From assembly GCA_030041045.1 (NCBI GenBank), contig JASHOQ010000114.1:1-64000 (forward strand): a stretch of 64,000 bases of DNA, written 5' to 3'. Below, piece by piece: positions 7,923-16,660 of the stretch (within the stretch, counting starts at the first letter, position 1; every line of letters starts with the position of its first letter). Made by a program: the position numbers and the translations under genes. Source of the DNA: Acidobacteriaceae bacterium. Its GTDB lineage: Bacteria; Acidobacteriota; Terriglobia; Terriglobales; Acidobacteriaceae. The notes below the pieces were generated by a model. It did no database searches, was not told where the DNA came from, and saw only the letters and a program-made list of their open reading frames with translations.

Positions 7923-8993
7923 ATGGGCCAGAGTTTGCGGGTCCTGATACTGGTCCCCCATCTGGGCGGAGGCGGCGCTGAAAGAGTCGCCACTCTGGTA
8001 GCCGAAGGACTGTCCAAAGAGAAGTACGAGGTTCACCTGGGCCTGGTCACAGAGGGGAATCGGAAGCTCGAAATCCTGCCGCCGCCGGTCACCATTCACA
8101 GGCTGGGCGCACGAAGAGTTCGTTCCGGGGCAATTCCGTTGGTCCGTCTTGTGCGCCGCATCCGGCCTGACGTCGTCCTTTCCGGCGCGGCACATCTCAA
8201 TTTTCTGGTGCTTCTGCTTCGTCCCATGTTCCCGAAGAAGACGCGCATCCTTATCCGGCAGGATGCAACGGTTTCCTCGGTACTGGCCTTCGGCAACGTC
8301 CCCTGGTATACGTCCCTGCTCTATCGGTCTCTTTATCGCCGCGCCGACCACATTATCTGCCAATCGCGCGCCATGGCCGACGATCTGGCCCGGGAGCTGC
8401 GGCTGGGAAAAGAACGCATTGCTGTGCTGCCTAATCCAGTAGACCTCGAGGCCATCCGCGCTGCCGCCGCCGCGCCCGGCCAGGCGCCGGCCTGCTGGCT
8501 CGGTCCGGGACCTCATCTGCTTGCCGTGGGAAGACTTGCGCGAGAAAAAGGATTCGACCTTCTTCTTGAGGCGCTGGTCACGGTGCGCGAGCGCTTTCCC
8601 CGCACCGAGATGATTATCGCCGGCGCCGGGCCGGAGGAAGCCGCACTGAAGGCGCAATGCCGCTCGCTTGGCCTGGAAGAGGCGGTCCGGCTTCCCGGCT
8701 ATGTGCAGCGGCCTTACATCTTTTATGCCGGGGCTTCCCTGTTTGTTCTTTCTTCCCGCTACGAGGGCTTGCCCAATGCGCTTCTTGAGGCTGCCGCGGG
8801 CGGGCTGCCGATCGTGGCCACGCCGGCATCGGGAGGCATTGTGGAGTTGCTGCGCAACCGGAAAAAATCCTGGCTTACACCTGAGGTTTCGGCAGCCTCT
8901 CTTGCCTCCACGCTGCTCAAGGCGCTCGACGATTTGAGCACAAGCCAGCGCAACCGGCGCTCCTTCTCTCCGGCGAAAGTTCCTGAAGCCTGA
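7923..8993 (+). CDS. GT4 family glycosyltransferase
   Basis: 356-residue GT-B glycosyltransferase. N-terminal VLILVPHLGGGGAERVATLVAEGL is the Gly-rich acceptor-domain loop; the donor domain has LLAVGRLAREKGFDLLLEAL and the SSRYEGLPNALLEAAAGGLPIVATPASGG motif region with the two conserved glutamates (EX7E). Cytoplasmic role in exopolysaccharide assembly is inferred from the neighbours. The frame is open back to 7815, but ATG 7923 has GGAAAG at the right distance and begins the conserved domain. The C-terminal 40 residues after RNRKKSWL are degenerate relative to typical GT4 ends, which usually continue with GLLV-type strands; a late frameshift or truncation is possible. Confidence 0.88.
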   Translation: MGQSLRVLILVPHLGGGGAERVATLVAEGLSKEKYEVHLGLVTEGNRKLEILPPPVTIHRLGARRVRSGAIPLVRLVRRIRPDVVLSGAAHLNFLVLLLRPMFPKKTRILIRQDATVSSVLAFGNVPWYTSLLYRSLYRRADHIICQSRAMADDLARELRLGKERIAVLPNPVDLEAIRAAAAAPGQAPACWLGPGPHLLAVGRLAREKGFDLLLEALVTVRERFPRTEMIIAGAGPEEAALKAQCRSLGLEEAVRLPGYVQRPYIFYAGASLFVLSSRYEGLPNALLEAAAGGLPIVATPASGGIVELLRNRKKSWLTPEVSAASLASTLLKALDDLSTSQRNRRSFSPAKVPEA

Positions 8994-9276
8994 ATAATTC
9001 CTAAATGGCCGGACCTTCAGGCATTTGCCCTCTTGACATTCCTGTTTCAAAGATGTTTCCTTGACCTACTTCTCCCACTAGCCTTGAGCGACGTACCCGC
9101 ATGTGGGCGGGTTCGCCCTGTCGAAAACGCAACTCAGGAGGAAGATCCATCCGCCTGAGCTGCCACTTATTTATCGCTGCACGGGCCATCGAGTAATTCG
9201 CTCATTGAGCATGTTCCCTCCATGCGGTTGCGATGCCTGATCCGGTTCGGAAGCGATTGCATTCGTCGGAGGTTAT
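8994..9276. other. Gene-free stretch with a strong hairpin
   Basis: Between two co-directional GT genes. It contains CCCGC-rich pairs at about 9098-9121 and a hairpin at 9133-9159 (CTCAGG paired with CCTGAG, plus inner GGA/TCC). I compared the strand with riboswitch consensus motifs I know (c-di-GMP-I, cobalamin, TPP) and found no convincing match. A TTGACA at about 9034 is a possible -35 without a clear -10. Confidence 0.3.
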
Positions 9277-10761
9277 GTGTTCAACCGCTGCTTTGGCATC
9301 GCGCTCGCGGCATTGTTTCTCACCTTCTCCTTCCCTCGTCATTCATGGGGCCGGCTGCGCTTTCGGTGGAAGCGAGACGCCCTGGGCCGCAAGTCCGGAT
9401 CGGCAGCATCCGCGCGCGAGCAAGCGCGAAATGAGCGTGCGGCGCTGAAGTTGGCGCCGGCCGGAAATGGGCTCACGCTCGAGCCGGCCATTGCCGCCTA
9501 CGCCGAGCTGATTGACTCCACCTGCGCCGAGATCAACACCGTCCACCTGGCCATGGTCATTCCCACGCTCGATCGCATCGGCGGGGCGGAACGGCAGGTG
9601 CTGCTTCTGGCCGTCGGGTTGCGGCGGCGCGGATGGCGTGTGACCACGGTGGCCCTGGCGGGCACGGGCGGCGCGGCGGCCGCTCAGCTCAAGGCTGCGG
9701 GAGTTGAATTCCTCAGCCTGGGCATGCGCAAAGGGCTGGCCGATCCGCGGGGATGGGCGCGTTTCATTCAATGGCTGCGGCGCAACAAGCCGGACGTTGT
9801 GCACGCCCACCTGCCTCATGCGGCCTGGCTGGCCCGGTGGTCGCGTCTCCTGGCGCCGGTGCCGGTCGTCATCGACACTCTGCACAGCGCGTCGACCGGC
9901 GGACCTTGCCGGCGCCTGGTCTACCGCATAGGCCGCTCTCTGCCTGACCAGGTGACCGCGGTAAGCCAATCGGTTGCGGACGTCCATATCTCCGCCCGCA
10001 TGGTGCCCCATGCCGGTTTGACCCTCCTGCCCAACGGTGTGTGCGCGGAGGACTGGCGCCCTGACGCAAAGGTGCGCGCGGAGATGCGCAGGGAAATGGG
10101 CCTCAAGGATGAGTTCCTATGGCTGGCAGTCGGACGGCTGGAGATGGTGAAGGATTTCCCGACACTGCTCAAGGCGATGGTTGCCGTACCTCCACAGGCC
10201 CGCCTGGTGATTGCCGGCGGCGGCCCGCTTTTGCGTAACCTGGCCCGTCTGGCTACCCATCTTGGCCTTAATGAACGCGTGAAATTCCTCGGCTTTGACC
10301 CCAATGTCAAGCGCTGGTATCAGGCTGCGGATGGATTCGTGCTTACTTCGCGCTGGGAGGGGCTGCCCATGGCGCTGCTCGAAGCCGCGGCTTGTGCGCT
10401 GCCCGCGGTTGCCACCGACGTTCCCGGAAGCGCCGAGGTGATTCTCGACGGCGAGACGGGCACGCTGGTACCGCCCGCCGATGCCTCGGCGCTTGCCTGG
10501 GCCATGACCGCCATGATGCGCAAATCGCCCGTAGAACGGCGCCGGATGGGAACAGCGGCGCGGCAGCGGGTGCTCAAAAAGTTCAGTCTCGAATCCTGCT
10601 TCGACCGCTGGGAGGAGCTCTACGGTACGCTCTTGAACCGGAACTCGCGCGCGGCCGCGGTGGAGCGCGCCACTTTGCCCGGCCCGGTCAGAACTTCGGC
10701 CGGGGCCTCGGTCGGAACCACTGTCGGGACCTCGGTCAGTAGCCCACGAAGCGTTTTTTGA
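9277..10761 (+). CDS. GT4 family glycosyltransferase with an unconserved N-terminal extension
   Basis: The conserved part starts near residue 90 (HLAMVIPTLDRIGGAERQVLLLA) and includes VVHAHLPHAAWLARW, LPNGVCAEDW, WLAVGRLEMVKDFPTLLKAM and SRWEGLPMALLEAAACALPAVATDVPG (EX7E). It is a retaining GT-B enzyme likely acting on the local exopolysaccharide. The GTG at 9277 gives a hydrophobic start followed by a basic and Ala-rich stretch with no family counterpart; an internal start close to 9451-9553 is possible. The tail after residue 460 is Thr/Ser/Val-rich and ends in a 26-nt overlap with the convergent DUF2334 gene. Confidence 0.85.
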   Translation: MFNRCFGIALAALFLTFSFPRHSWGRLRFRWKRDALGRKSGSAASAREQARNERAALKLAPAGNGLTLEPAIAAYAELIDSTCAEINTVHLAMVIPTLDRIGGAERQVLLLAVGLRRRGWRVTTVALAGTGGAAAAQLKAAGVEFLSLGMRKGLADPRGWARFIQWLRRNKPDVVHAHLPHAAWLARWSRLLAPVPVVIDTLHSASTGGPCRRLVYRIGRSLPDQVTAVSQSVADVHISARMVPHAGLTLLPNGVCAEDWRPDAKVRAEMRREMGLKDEFLWLAVGRLEMVKDFPTLLKAMVAVPPQARLVIAGGGPLLRNLARLATHLGLNERVKFLGFDPNVKRWYQAADGFVLTSRWEGLPMALLEAAACALPAVATDVPGSAEVILDGETGTLVPPADASALAWAMTAMMRKSPVERRRMGTAARQRVLKKFSLESCFDRWEELYGTLLNRNSRAAAVERATLPGPVRTSAGASVGTTVGTSVSSPRSVF

Positions 10762-11515
10762 TTCGCGCCATCAGGACGCGCCGCACCGCCATGTGCGCAT
10801 GGAACTGCTCCGCCAGCGTGAGCGCGCCCAGGGGAAATTCGGCCATCACGGAATCGACAGACGTGAACTGGTGCGCGTGACCGCAGAGAAAAACCCGCAG
10901 CGCGTCCATCTGCGCCGCACTGGCGGTGTTGGGATGAATGCAGATGGTCCACAGGCCCTCCGATTTCTCCAGCGGGGCCCAGAGCTGCTGCGGAATCCAG
11001 GTCAACCCTCCGCGCACGAAGGGGACGCGCGCGAAGCCGTCAGACAGGAGATGAATGCTTTCGGCTTTGAGAGCGCGCAGGGTATTCCAGTCGAACCCGT
11101 GTTGCGGCGCAACCCATATCCTTGGGTTGAGTCCGTGATGGCGCAGAATGTCCAGGCCTTCCGAAATCCATGTGCGCTGCCAATGGCTGGGGACACCGGC
11201 GAACTCCGATGAGCGCTGCAGCGGCACGAAGCTGCGCCCGCGGCTTTGGCGCAGATGGTGATAGCCATGCAAGCCGATGGTGGCGCCGGCCTGCTCCAGG
11301 CTGCAGAGCTCGCGCCAGAACCGCGCATCGGCAGGCGAGACCCTTAAGTCCCGGTCAAGATTGTTGGGAACCACGGCCAGAATCGGCCGGATGTGAAATT
11401 CGTCGGCGAGGGCCCGGCACTGTTGCCAGCGCTCGTGGGAGACCGTGGGACAGAGATCGTCGAAGCGAAGCAAATACCTCGCCGGCCGGGGAATCGGTGC
11501 GGCCATGGCCATCAT
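10736..11515 (-). CDS. DUF2334 / polysaccharide deacetylase-like protein
   Basis: 259 residues of NodB-like (beta/alpha)7 barrel: YLLRFDDLCPT holds the catalytic/metal Asp pair, GLHGYHH the metal histidines, and WVAPQHGFD the later barrel motif. Such proteins remove N- or O-acetyl groups from sugars, so it may tailor the exopolysaccharide; the substrate is unknown. No signal peptide was seen, which fits a cytoplasmic or moonlighting form. It starts with ATGATG at 11515, overlapping the stop of the O-antigen-ligase gene by 4 nt (ATGA), with GGAGG seven bases upstream: strong translational coupling. The frame runs open to 11818, but that part only mirrors the ligase gene. Confidence 0.8.
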   Translation of the reverse strand: MMAMAAPIPRPARYLLRFDDLCPTVSHERWQQCRALADEFHIRPILAVVPNNLDRDLRVSPADARFWRELCSLEQAGATIGLHGYHHLRQSRGRSFVPLQRSSEFAGVPSHWQRTWISEGLDILRHHGLNPRIWVAPQHGFDWNTLRALKAESIHLLSDGFARVPFVRGGLTWIPQQLWAPLEKSEGLWTICIHPNTASAAQMDALRVFLCGHAHQFTSVDSVMAEFPLGALTLAEQFHAHMAVRRVLMARIKKRFVGY

Positions 11516-12768
11516 GCAGGATCCTCCGAAGGTGTGGGCCGAGCAGCCAGCCCGGGCACCGGCCGAGGCGCAGGGGGTGCGTCGAAGGAGGGAAAGACTT
11601 GATCGAGTTCGCGGGGATTTTCGGCCTTGAGCCGGCCGGCGAGCGCGATGAGGGCCATCAACAGCCAGGTGGTGCGGCTTTCCTCCACCGTTGCCACCAT
11701 CGCGGTGACCATCCACACCAGCAGCGCTGCGGCTAAAGCAACGCGCAACGGGCCGCTCGTTGCCAGCACGGAACACACGGCCAGGGTGACAATGCCGGCG
11801 GCAAGGCACAGGGCGCAAAGGCCTCCGCTCACAAGGATGGAGAGGGCCGTGTTGTGCGCCGTGTCAATGGGCGCCAGGCCCGCGGCGCTGACAAATGTGC
11901 CTGCGCCCGTGCCCGCGAGCGGCGCCTGGCGGAAGGCGTGCCATCCGGCGGACCAGATGTTGAGCCGCTGGTTCAGGTCGCCGCCGGCAAGCTGAGCCGG
12001 GATGGTGGCGAGACGATCGAAGACGGCGCCGGGAACCAGCAGCCAGGCGGCCACGGCGACGGCGGGCAAACCGAAGACTGCGGCCAGCACGGCACGGCCG
12101 TGACCGCGTGCGAGAAGGGGAATGCATCCGGCGAGCGCCACCACCGCGGCCAGAAAGCCTCCGCGCGAAGCGGTGAGCAGAACCGCCAGAAAGCCCAGCG
12201 GCAAGTAGCCCGCGGCCAGCAGGCGCCAGGGCCGGCGTGCTTCACTGCGGAGGAGCAGGCAGGCGAGCGGAAACCCGAGGTCGAGAAAGCGGGCGACGTC
12301 GTTGGGGTCCTGCCCGTAAGCGGCAAATCGGATCTGTCCGGCGGCAATCGCTTCGGGTGAGACGGCCGAGACAGCATTGACCAGCGTGAGCGCGGCCAGT
12401 ACCCAGGAGCCGGCCACAAAGGCGCGCAGCAAAGTGCGCAAATCGGCGGGCGTTTCCGCGAACTCCCATACCAGCCAGACGATCATCATCTCCTGAAAGA
12501 AGGCGCGCATCTTCTCGAGCGTGGCCGCGGCATCGATAGTCCAGAACAAGGTGAGGCAAAGCCAGAGATAGAGGGCGAGAACCATCCATTGCATCGGCGC
12601 CCAGGTGCGCACACGCCCGCCCTGCAACACGGCGGGAACGGCGGCGAGAAGCAGCAGGATCCCCAGGATGCGCGCCACGTTCCCGAGCGGCTCGCCCAGG
12701 TCGAGCGAGTACTCCCACGGAACGGCGAAAACGAACAGCAGCAGGAGAACCCAGGCGATCTTTCTCAT
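11512..12768 (-). CDS. O-antigen ligase / polymerase family membrane protein (Wzy_C type)
   Basis: 418 residues with about 10-12 predicted membrane segments (for example IAWVLLLLFVFAVPW, ILGILLLLAAVPAVL, AAVVALAGCIPLLA, LCALCLAAGIVTLAV). The family signature region is present: long periplasmic loop with LNQRLNIWSAGWHAFRQAPLAGTGAGTF followed by DTAHNTALSILVSGG, which holds the conserved Arg and His residues. Acts in the inner membrane, either polymerising repeat units or transferring them to a lipid. Its start is 3 nt after the stop of the Wzz-OPX gene, so the three genes 15354-10736 form one operon. Polymerase versus ligase cannot be decided from sequence. Confidence 0.85.
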   Translation of the reverse strand: MRKIAWVLLLLFVFAVPWEYSLDLGEPLGNVARILGILLLLAAVPAVLQGGRVRTWAPMQWMVLALYLWLCLTLFWTIDAAATLEKMRAFFQEMMIVWLVWEFAETPADLRTLLRAFVAGSWVLAALTLVNAVSAVSPEAIAAGQIRFAAYGQDPNDVARFLDLGFPLACLLLRSEARRPWRLLAAGYLPLGFLAVLLTASRGGFLAAVVALAGCIPLLARGHGRAVLAAVFGLPAVAVAAWLLVPGAVFDRLATIPAQLAGGDLNQRLNIWSAGWHAFRQAPLAGTGAGTFVSAAGLAPIDTAHNTALSILVSGGLCALCLAAGIVTLAVCSVLATSGPLRVALAAALLVWMVTAMVATVEESRTTWLLMALIALAGRLKAENPRELDQVFPSFDAPPAPRPVPGLAARPTPSEDPA

Positions 12769-12771
12769 GGC

Positions 12772-15354
12772 TTAATACCGTTGCGAATACACCAGCGCCG
12801 AGTAAATGGTGACGCCGATGGTCGATTGCACCGCCGACTCGAGCGTGCGGTTCATCAGGTTTTTTGCGAAAGAATCGGGCACAAAGATGATGTCGCCGTC
12901 GCGAATCGGCTGATCGGGGTCCTGCCCGCGCAGAAGGCGCTTGAGGTTGAGCGCGGTCAGCGTGCGGCCGTCGTTCTGCTCGCGCACCAGCACGGCCTTG
13001 CCCAGCGCGGCGTTCTGCGTAGGCCCCCACGCCAGCGCGACCGCCTGCACCACCGTCAGTTTCTGCGCGGGATCGACGGGAAAACCCCCAGGCCGGATCA
13101 CATCGCCCACAACGTAAACCAGGCCGGCGCGGCTCACCCGCACCGTGTCTCCCGCGCTCAGCTCCGGGTTGCCGTCGGAAGCGCCCTCATCTCCGCCGGG
13201 CGTGAGGAGCACGGAATGCGGCGACTGCGGATCGTCGCGATGCACCACGATCACCAGGCGGCCGGCATCGGGCGCAAGGCCTGACGCCTCGGCGATGAGA
13301 TCGAGCAGACAGTGGTGCACGCCCAGGGGATAAATCCCGGGGCGCGTCACCTCGCCGAGCACGCTTACATCCTCGCCCGCGTAGTAGGTCACCACCACCG
13401 AAACCAGCGGGTGAAGCAGCATGCCTTTCGACATCAGGACCGATTCGATGGCGCGCGCCGCCGTCTGCTCGTCCATTCCATTGATCGTTACGTCGCCCAC
13501 CAGGGGCAGCGTGACCACGCCCGCGGCGGAGACGCGCACCGCGGAATGAAACCCCGGGGTGTGATATTCGCTGATGTCGAGCCAGTCGCCCGGACCAATG
13601 GGCGCGGGCATGGGCGGCTGGCCGGAGGCAAGCGGCTGAGTGGACGCCGGCGCCAGCCCCGGCTGATTCCACACCGGCGGCGCTTCCTGCGCGTTGGGCT
13701 GGCTGCGCGTTTCCCCGGTCTGCGGAATGCGGACCACACCCGTCGGCAATCCTGAGGTGTTGGGCGTGGGCGGCTGCGCGTTCATGCGCGCCCCCGCAAG
13801 GCACAACGCGCACAGCGCAACCGCCGTGCGCAACTGGGATGGATGAAGGGTCTCGAGCATCAGCGCGCCTCCCACTGCGATCCAGATTCCCGCGAAAAAT
13901 GTAATGGCGAGGTAAAGCGGCAGATCGGGGGCAACGGGCTTCGCGGGCTGGCGGGCGTAATCGATGACTTCGAGATTCGACGTGTGCACGCCGGCTGCCA
14001 GTCCCGCCTCTTCCGCTTTTTCTTCAAGCCGCACGTACAGTTCGTGGCTTGCATTGGCCTCCTGGCGCATGGCCGCAAATTCGGTTTCCGCCTGCTCCTG
14101 CTGCAGGCTCTCGCCGGTGATCTCCTCAAGGCTCTTGCGAATCATCTGTTCCCGGTCGAGCGCGGTCTGCCAGTTGCTGCGGAACCGCTCCAACAGCCGC
14201 GCGTCTTCTCCCTTTTTCTGGTGGTCGAGATCGTCGAGCTGGCGCCCGATCTCGACCACGCGGGGATAACTCGGGCCGAACTCGGAGGTGAGCTGCGCTT
14301 TTTCCTGCTCGAGATCGCTTTCGCGTGCGCGAATCTGCGCGAGCAGCGCGGTCGAAAAGCTGCCGCCGGACGACTCGAGATGCGGGTCGGCGGCGATCAC
14401 CAGCTCGGGGTCGCCCTGCGCCGCGGCGCGATACTCCGACTCGCTCACGATGCGATCGGCAGTAGCCGCAACCAGCTGCCGTCCGAGTTCGTCCATCTCC
14501 AGCAAATCGGGGTTGTGGCCGGCCGCGCCGGTCTCGCCCGCGGCCAGCGCCTCCGGGTCGCTCACGATGCCGTGGCTGCGCTCGAAGTCCGCCAGGCGCA
14601 GGTCGTCCTGGTCCACGCGCGCTTTCAGCTCCTTCAACTGTCCGTCAAGCCAGGCGGAAGCCTGCTCCGTGGCCTGGATCTGCGCTTCGCTGGCCTGCTG
14701 GTCGTAAACACGGATGAGCATATTGACCACCGCGGCCGACAACGCCGCGTCGCGCGAGCGAAAGCGGATCTCCACCAGCAGTGTCCGAGGAATGGTCTGG
14801 ACGTCGAGCCTGCGCGCGAAGCGTTCCAGCAGCCAGGCCTGCGCGCCGGCGTTAGGAGCGCCCTGATCCGGGGCATCGGCGCGGAAGCCCGGCTGCTCGT
14901 AGAGCCTGAGCGCCAGGATGGTTCTCCAGGCCAGTTCGTCGCTGCGCAGCTCGCCGGCCAGGGTCTCCACGGCGACGGGCGCGCCCAGGATCGAGGCGGG
15001 CGTCTGCGCGTCCGCAGCGTCGAGGCTGAGGGACGAGGCCGGCGCAACGCGCAATGCGACCCGGGCTCTGGCCTCGTATTCCTTGGGTGCGATCAGGCAG
15101 TAAAGCAGGCAGGCAAGCAGCAATCCGCCCTCCGTGCCCAGCACCGCGCGGCGGCGGCGCACCACCACATCCCACAGAGCCCGCAGAGAAGTGCTGGCCC
15201 CATGGTGGCTGACCTCGTGACGGATGGCCGCGGACTCAGGAGGGATGCTGGGTTCGTAGGGCAAGTCCTGCCGATTTTTGGGATCGTCAGGCAAAGCCGG
15301 GTACCTCGGTCCCCAATCCTCTCGCAGCCTGTCCCATGCGACAAGCCGGCGCAA
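12772..15354 (-). CDS. Fused polysaccharide copolymerase (Wzz/PCP) and export protein (Wza/OPX)
   Basis: 860 residues joining two normally separate proteins. Residues 1-70: cytoplasmic. About 71-90: membrane segment 1, then a Wzz domain (KEYEARARVALRV), a long periplasmic coiled coil (130-460) and membrane segment 2 (LYLAITFFAGIWIAVGGAL, about 476-496) with the usual Pro-rich motif (KPVAPDLP). No BY-kinase domain follows. Instead a nine-residue loop and a third hydrophobic segment (TAVALCALCLAG, about 510-521) lead to a Wza-type Poly_export domain (GPGDWLDISEY, LPLVGDVTINGM, about 588-680) and SLBB repeats (DVSVLGEVTRPGIYPL; YVVGDVIRPGGFPV). Topology places both domains in the periplasm. The start is uncertain (TTG 15354 shown). 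A good internal start lies at 13860. Heads an operon with the ligase and DUF2334 genes. Confidence 0.88.
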   Translation of the reverse strand: MRRLVAWDRLREDWGPRYPALPDDPKNRQDLPYEPSIPPESAAIRHEVSHHGASTSLRALWDVVVRRRRAVLGTEGGLLLACLLYCLIAPKEYEARARVALRVAPASSLSLDAADAQTPASILGAPVAVETLAGELRSDELAWRTILALRLYEQPGFRADAPDQGAPNAGAQAWLLERFARRLDVQTIPRTLLVEIRFRSRDAALSAAVVNMLIRVYDQQASEAQIQATEQASAWLDGQLKELKARVDQDDLRLADFERSHGIVSDPEALAAGETGAAGHNPDLLEMDELGRQLVAATADRIVSESEYRAAAQGDPELVIAADPHLESSGGSFSTALLAQIRARESDLEQEKAQLTSEFGPSYPRVVEIGRQLDDLDHQKKGEDARLLERFRSNWQTALDREQMIRKSLEEITGESLQQEQAETEFAAMRQEANASHELYVRLEEKAEEAGLAAGVHTSNLEVIDYARQPAKPVAPDLPLYLAITFFAGIWIAVGGALMLETLHPSQLRTAVALCALCLAGARMNAQPPTPNTSGLPTGVVRIPQTGETRSQPNAQEAPPVWNQPGLAPASTQPLASGQPPMPAPIGPGDWLDISEYHTPGFHSAVRVSAAGVVTLPLVGDVTINGMDEQTAARAIESVLMSKGMLLHPLVSVVVTYYAGEDVSVLGEVTRPGIYPLGVHHCLLDLIAEASGLAPDAGRLVIVVHRDDPQSPHSVLLTPGGDEGASDGNPELSAGDTVRVSRAGLVYVVGDVIRPGGFPVDPAQKLTVVQAVALAWGPTQNAALGKAVLVREQNDGRTLTALNLKRLLRGQDPDQPIRDGDIIFVPDSFAKNLMNRTLESAVQSTIGVTIYSALVYSQRY
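13858..13873 (-). promoter_or_regulatory. Internal ribosome-binding site and ATG inside the Wzz-OPX gene
   Basis: On the minus strand GGGAGG (13873-13868) is followed after seven bases by ATG (13860-13858), in frame with the fusion. Translation from here would give a 362-residue protein with MLETLHPSQLR, a hydrophobic signal-like stretch and the complete OPX part. The match and spacing are better than at the gene's own 5' end. Confidence 0.5.
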
Positions 15355-15843
15355 CCATGCAAGAGGGGGATTCCCGACTGGTTTATTTATGCGAGGGGGT
15401 TTCCAGAGTTATACACCAGAACCGGGAAAATTGGCCTAGGAAAAATGACCGATCTCGGCTATTTCTTAGGGTGGGGCGATCCGCCCGGCAGTTGAGCGGA
15501 CCGTCGCCGGCCGACGGCCGCAGGGCCTGAGTGACGGCCCGAGCGAGGTTTACAAGGCTCTCGCCAGCCTTCGGGCCTTCGTGGTATTCGTGTCTCATCT
15601 TTCTCATTATGCTCCCTCGGCAGCCTTAAGAACGGTGTCCAAATGGGCCAGCGGCGCAGAAAACGAAATAAGGTCAAAACAACGAACGCCTCAAAGCAAA
15701 ACGCTGCCAAACGCCAGGAGAAATCCGCCAATCAAGGCGATAGCAGACTAAAAGGAGAACCTGTTGCTCTTTTGCCGATTGTTGAGACCATTGTTCGAGT
15801 TCCCCCATGCGAAAAGGCGAACACAGCAAAGGAAGGCGATAAG
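15355..15843. other. Gene-free leader between the EPS operon and an A+T-richer gene
   Basis: Should contain the divergent promoters. The frame of the downstream gene is open from 15643, but its first 67 residues (Lys/Arg/Gln-rich) have no hydrophobic or conserved pattern. A CGTCG-CCGGC-CGACG inverted repeat lies near 15510. Base composition changes visibly towards A+T from about 15640. No promoter was identified with confidence. Confidence 0.3.
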
Positions 15844-16518
15844 ATGCCATGGTGGAAAGACAGGCAGTTTGTTCTGCAGCTCTTGATCTTCGTGACTGGC
15901 GTTATCGTGGCCGTCATCTACGAGTGTCAACTTAGAGAGATGGCCGAATCGAACAAGATTAATCGGGAGGCAATGGAATCTGTTCAGCGGGCATTCGTGG
16001 ATTTCATCGGTTGGGATACAACACAGGAAGCTGCACCCGATGGGCACTATTTCACTGTCTTTTACCCAAAATGGGAGAATGCTGGGAACACTTCGGCAAT
16101 GCATTTGGTTTCCTACTTTGAGGCTGATACGGTCAAGACCGACTCGATAGACGGATTCCCTTTTAAGGAGCATTTCGACGAGATTGAATACGGATACCTT
16201 GGCCCGCATTCTCCTCCAGTAAGAGCCGGGGCTCAGACTTTGAGGGACACCGATATTTTTGATCTTCCTGTCGGGGAAACCGCCATCCTCTGGGGGTGGA
16301 AAGCATACGCGGATGTTTTCCATAACGCCCACGTTACCGAGTTTTGCGATCGGGTCGCCTTCGCTAACCCCGTTCCAACTCCGGACAATCCCAAAGCTGA
16401 CTTCAGAAAGAGAACCGAATATATGGTGACAACCATTAGCTGCCAAGTACACAACTGCGCTGACAACGACTGTCCAGATCACCAAAGAATTGAAGAATAT
16501 GTGACTGCAAAGCCGTAA
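15844..16518 (+). CDS. Membrane-anchored hypothetical protein, A+T-richer than neighbours
   Basis: 224 residues: a short cytoplasmic start MPWWKDRQ, one membrane segment (FVLQLLIFVTGVIVAVIY), an amphipathic linker (ECQLREMAESNKINREAMESVQRAFVDF) and a soluble C-terminal domain of mostly beta character ending in four cysteines (TISCQVHNCADNDCPDH includes three). I recognise the layout of small N-anchored proteins common in soil bacteria but no function. ATG 15844 is preceded by AGGAAGGCGATAAG. Codons are noticeably less G+C-biased than all other genes here, which suggests recent acquisition; it splits the epimerase gene from the rest of the exopolysaccharide locus. Confidence 0.65.
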   Translation: MPWWKDRQFVLQLLIFVTGVIVAVIYECQLREMAESNKINREAMESVQRAFVDFIGWDTTQEAAPDGHYFTVFYPKWENAGNTSAMHLVSYFEADTVKTDSIDGFPFKEHFDEIEYGYLGPHSPPVRAGAQTLRDTDIFDLPVGETAILWGWKAYADVFHNAHVTEFCDRVAFANPVPTPDNPKADFRKRTEYMVTTISCQVHNCADNDCPDHQRIEEYVTAKP

Positions 16519-16660
16519 TTCTGATCTTTCCTTCTCCACCCTTCGCCGTTGAATTCCTTCGACGCACATTTGGCTAATATTGACTTACGCGACGGCGACG
16601 GCGAATTTGCGCGTCAACCGTTTTATTGCCGAATATTTTCCTGGCAAGGCACGGAACCGG

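Noticed and set aside
9098-9160. c-di-GMP or other riboswitch before a glycosyltransferase gene
   Set aside because: Hairpins are present but conserved aptamer bases of the classes I know are absent; Rfam search would decide.
11516-11818. N-terminal extension of the DUF2334 protein
   Set aside because: This part lies in the O-antigen-ligase gene in another frame; GGAGG before ATG 11515 sets the start.
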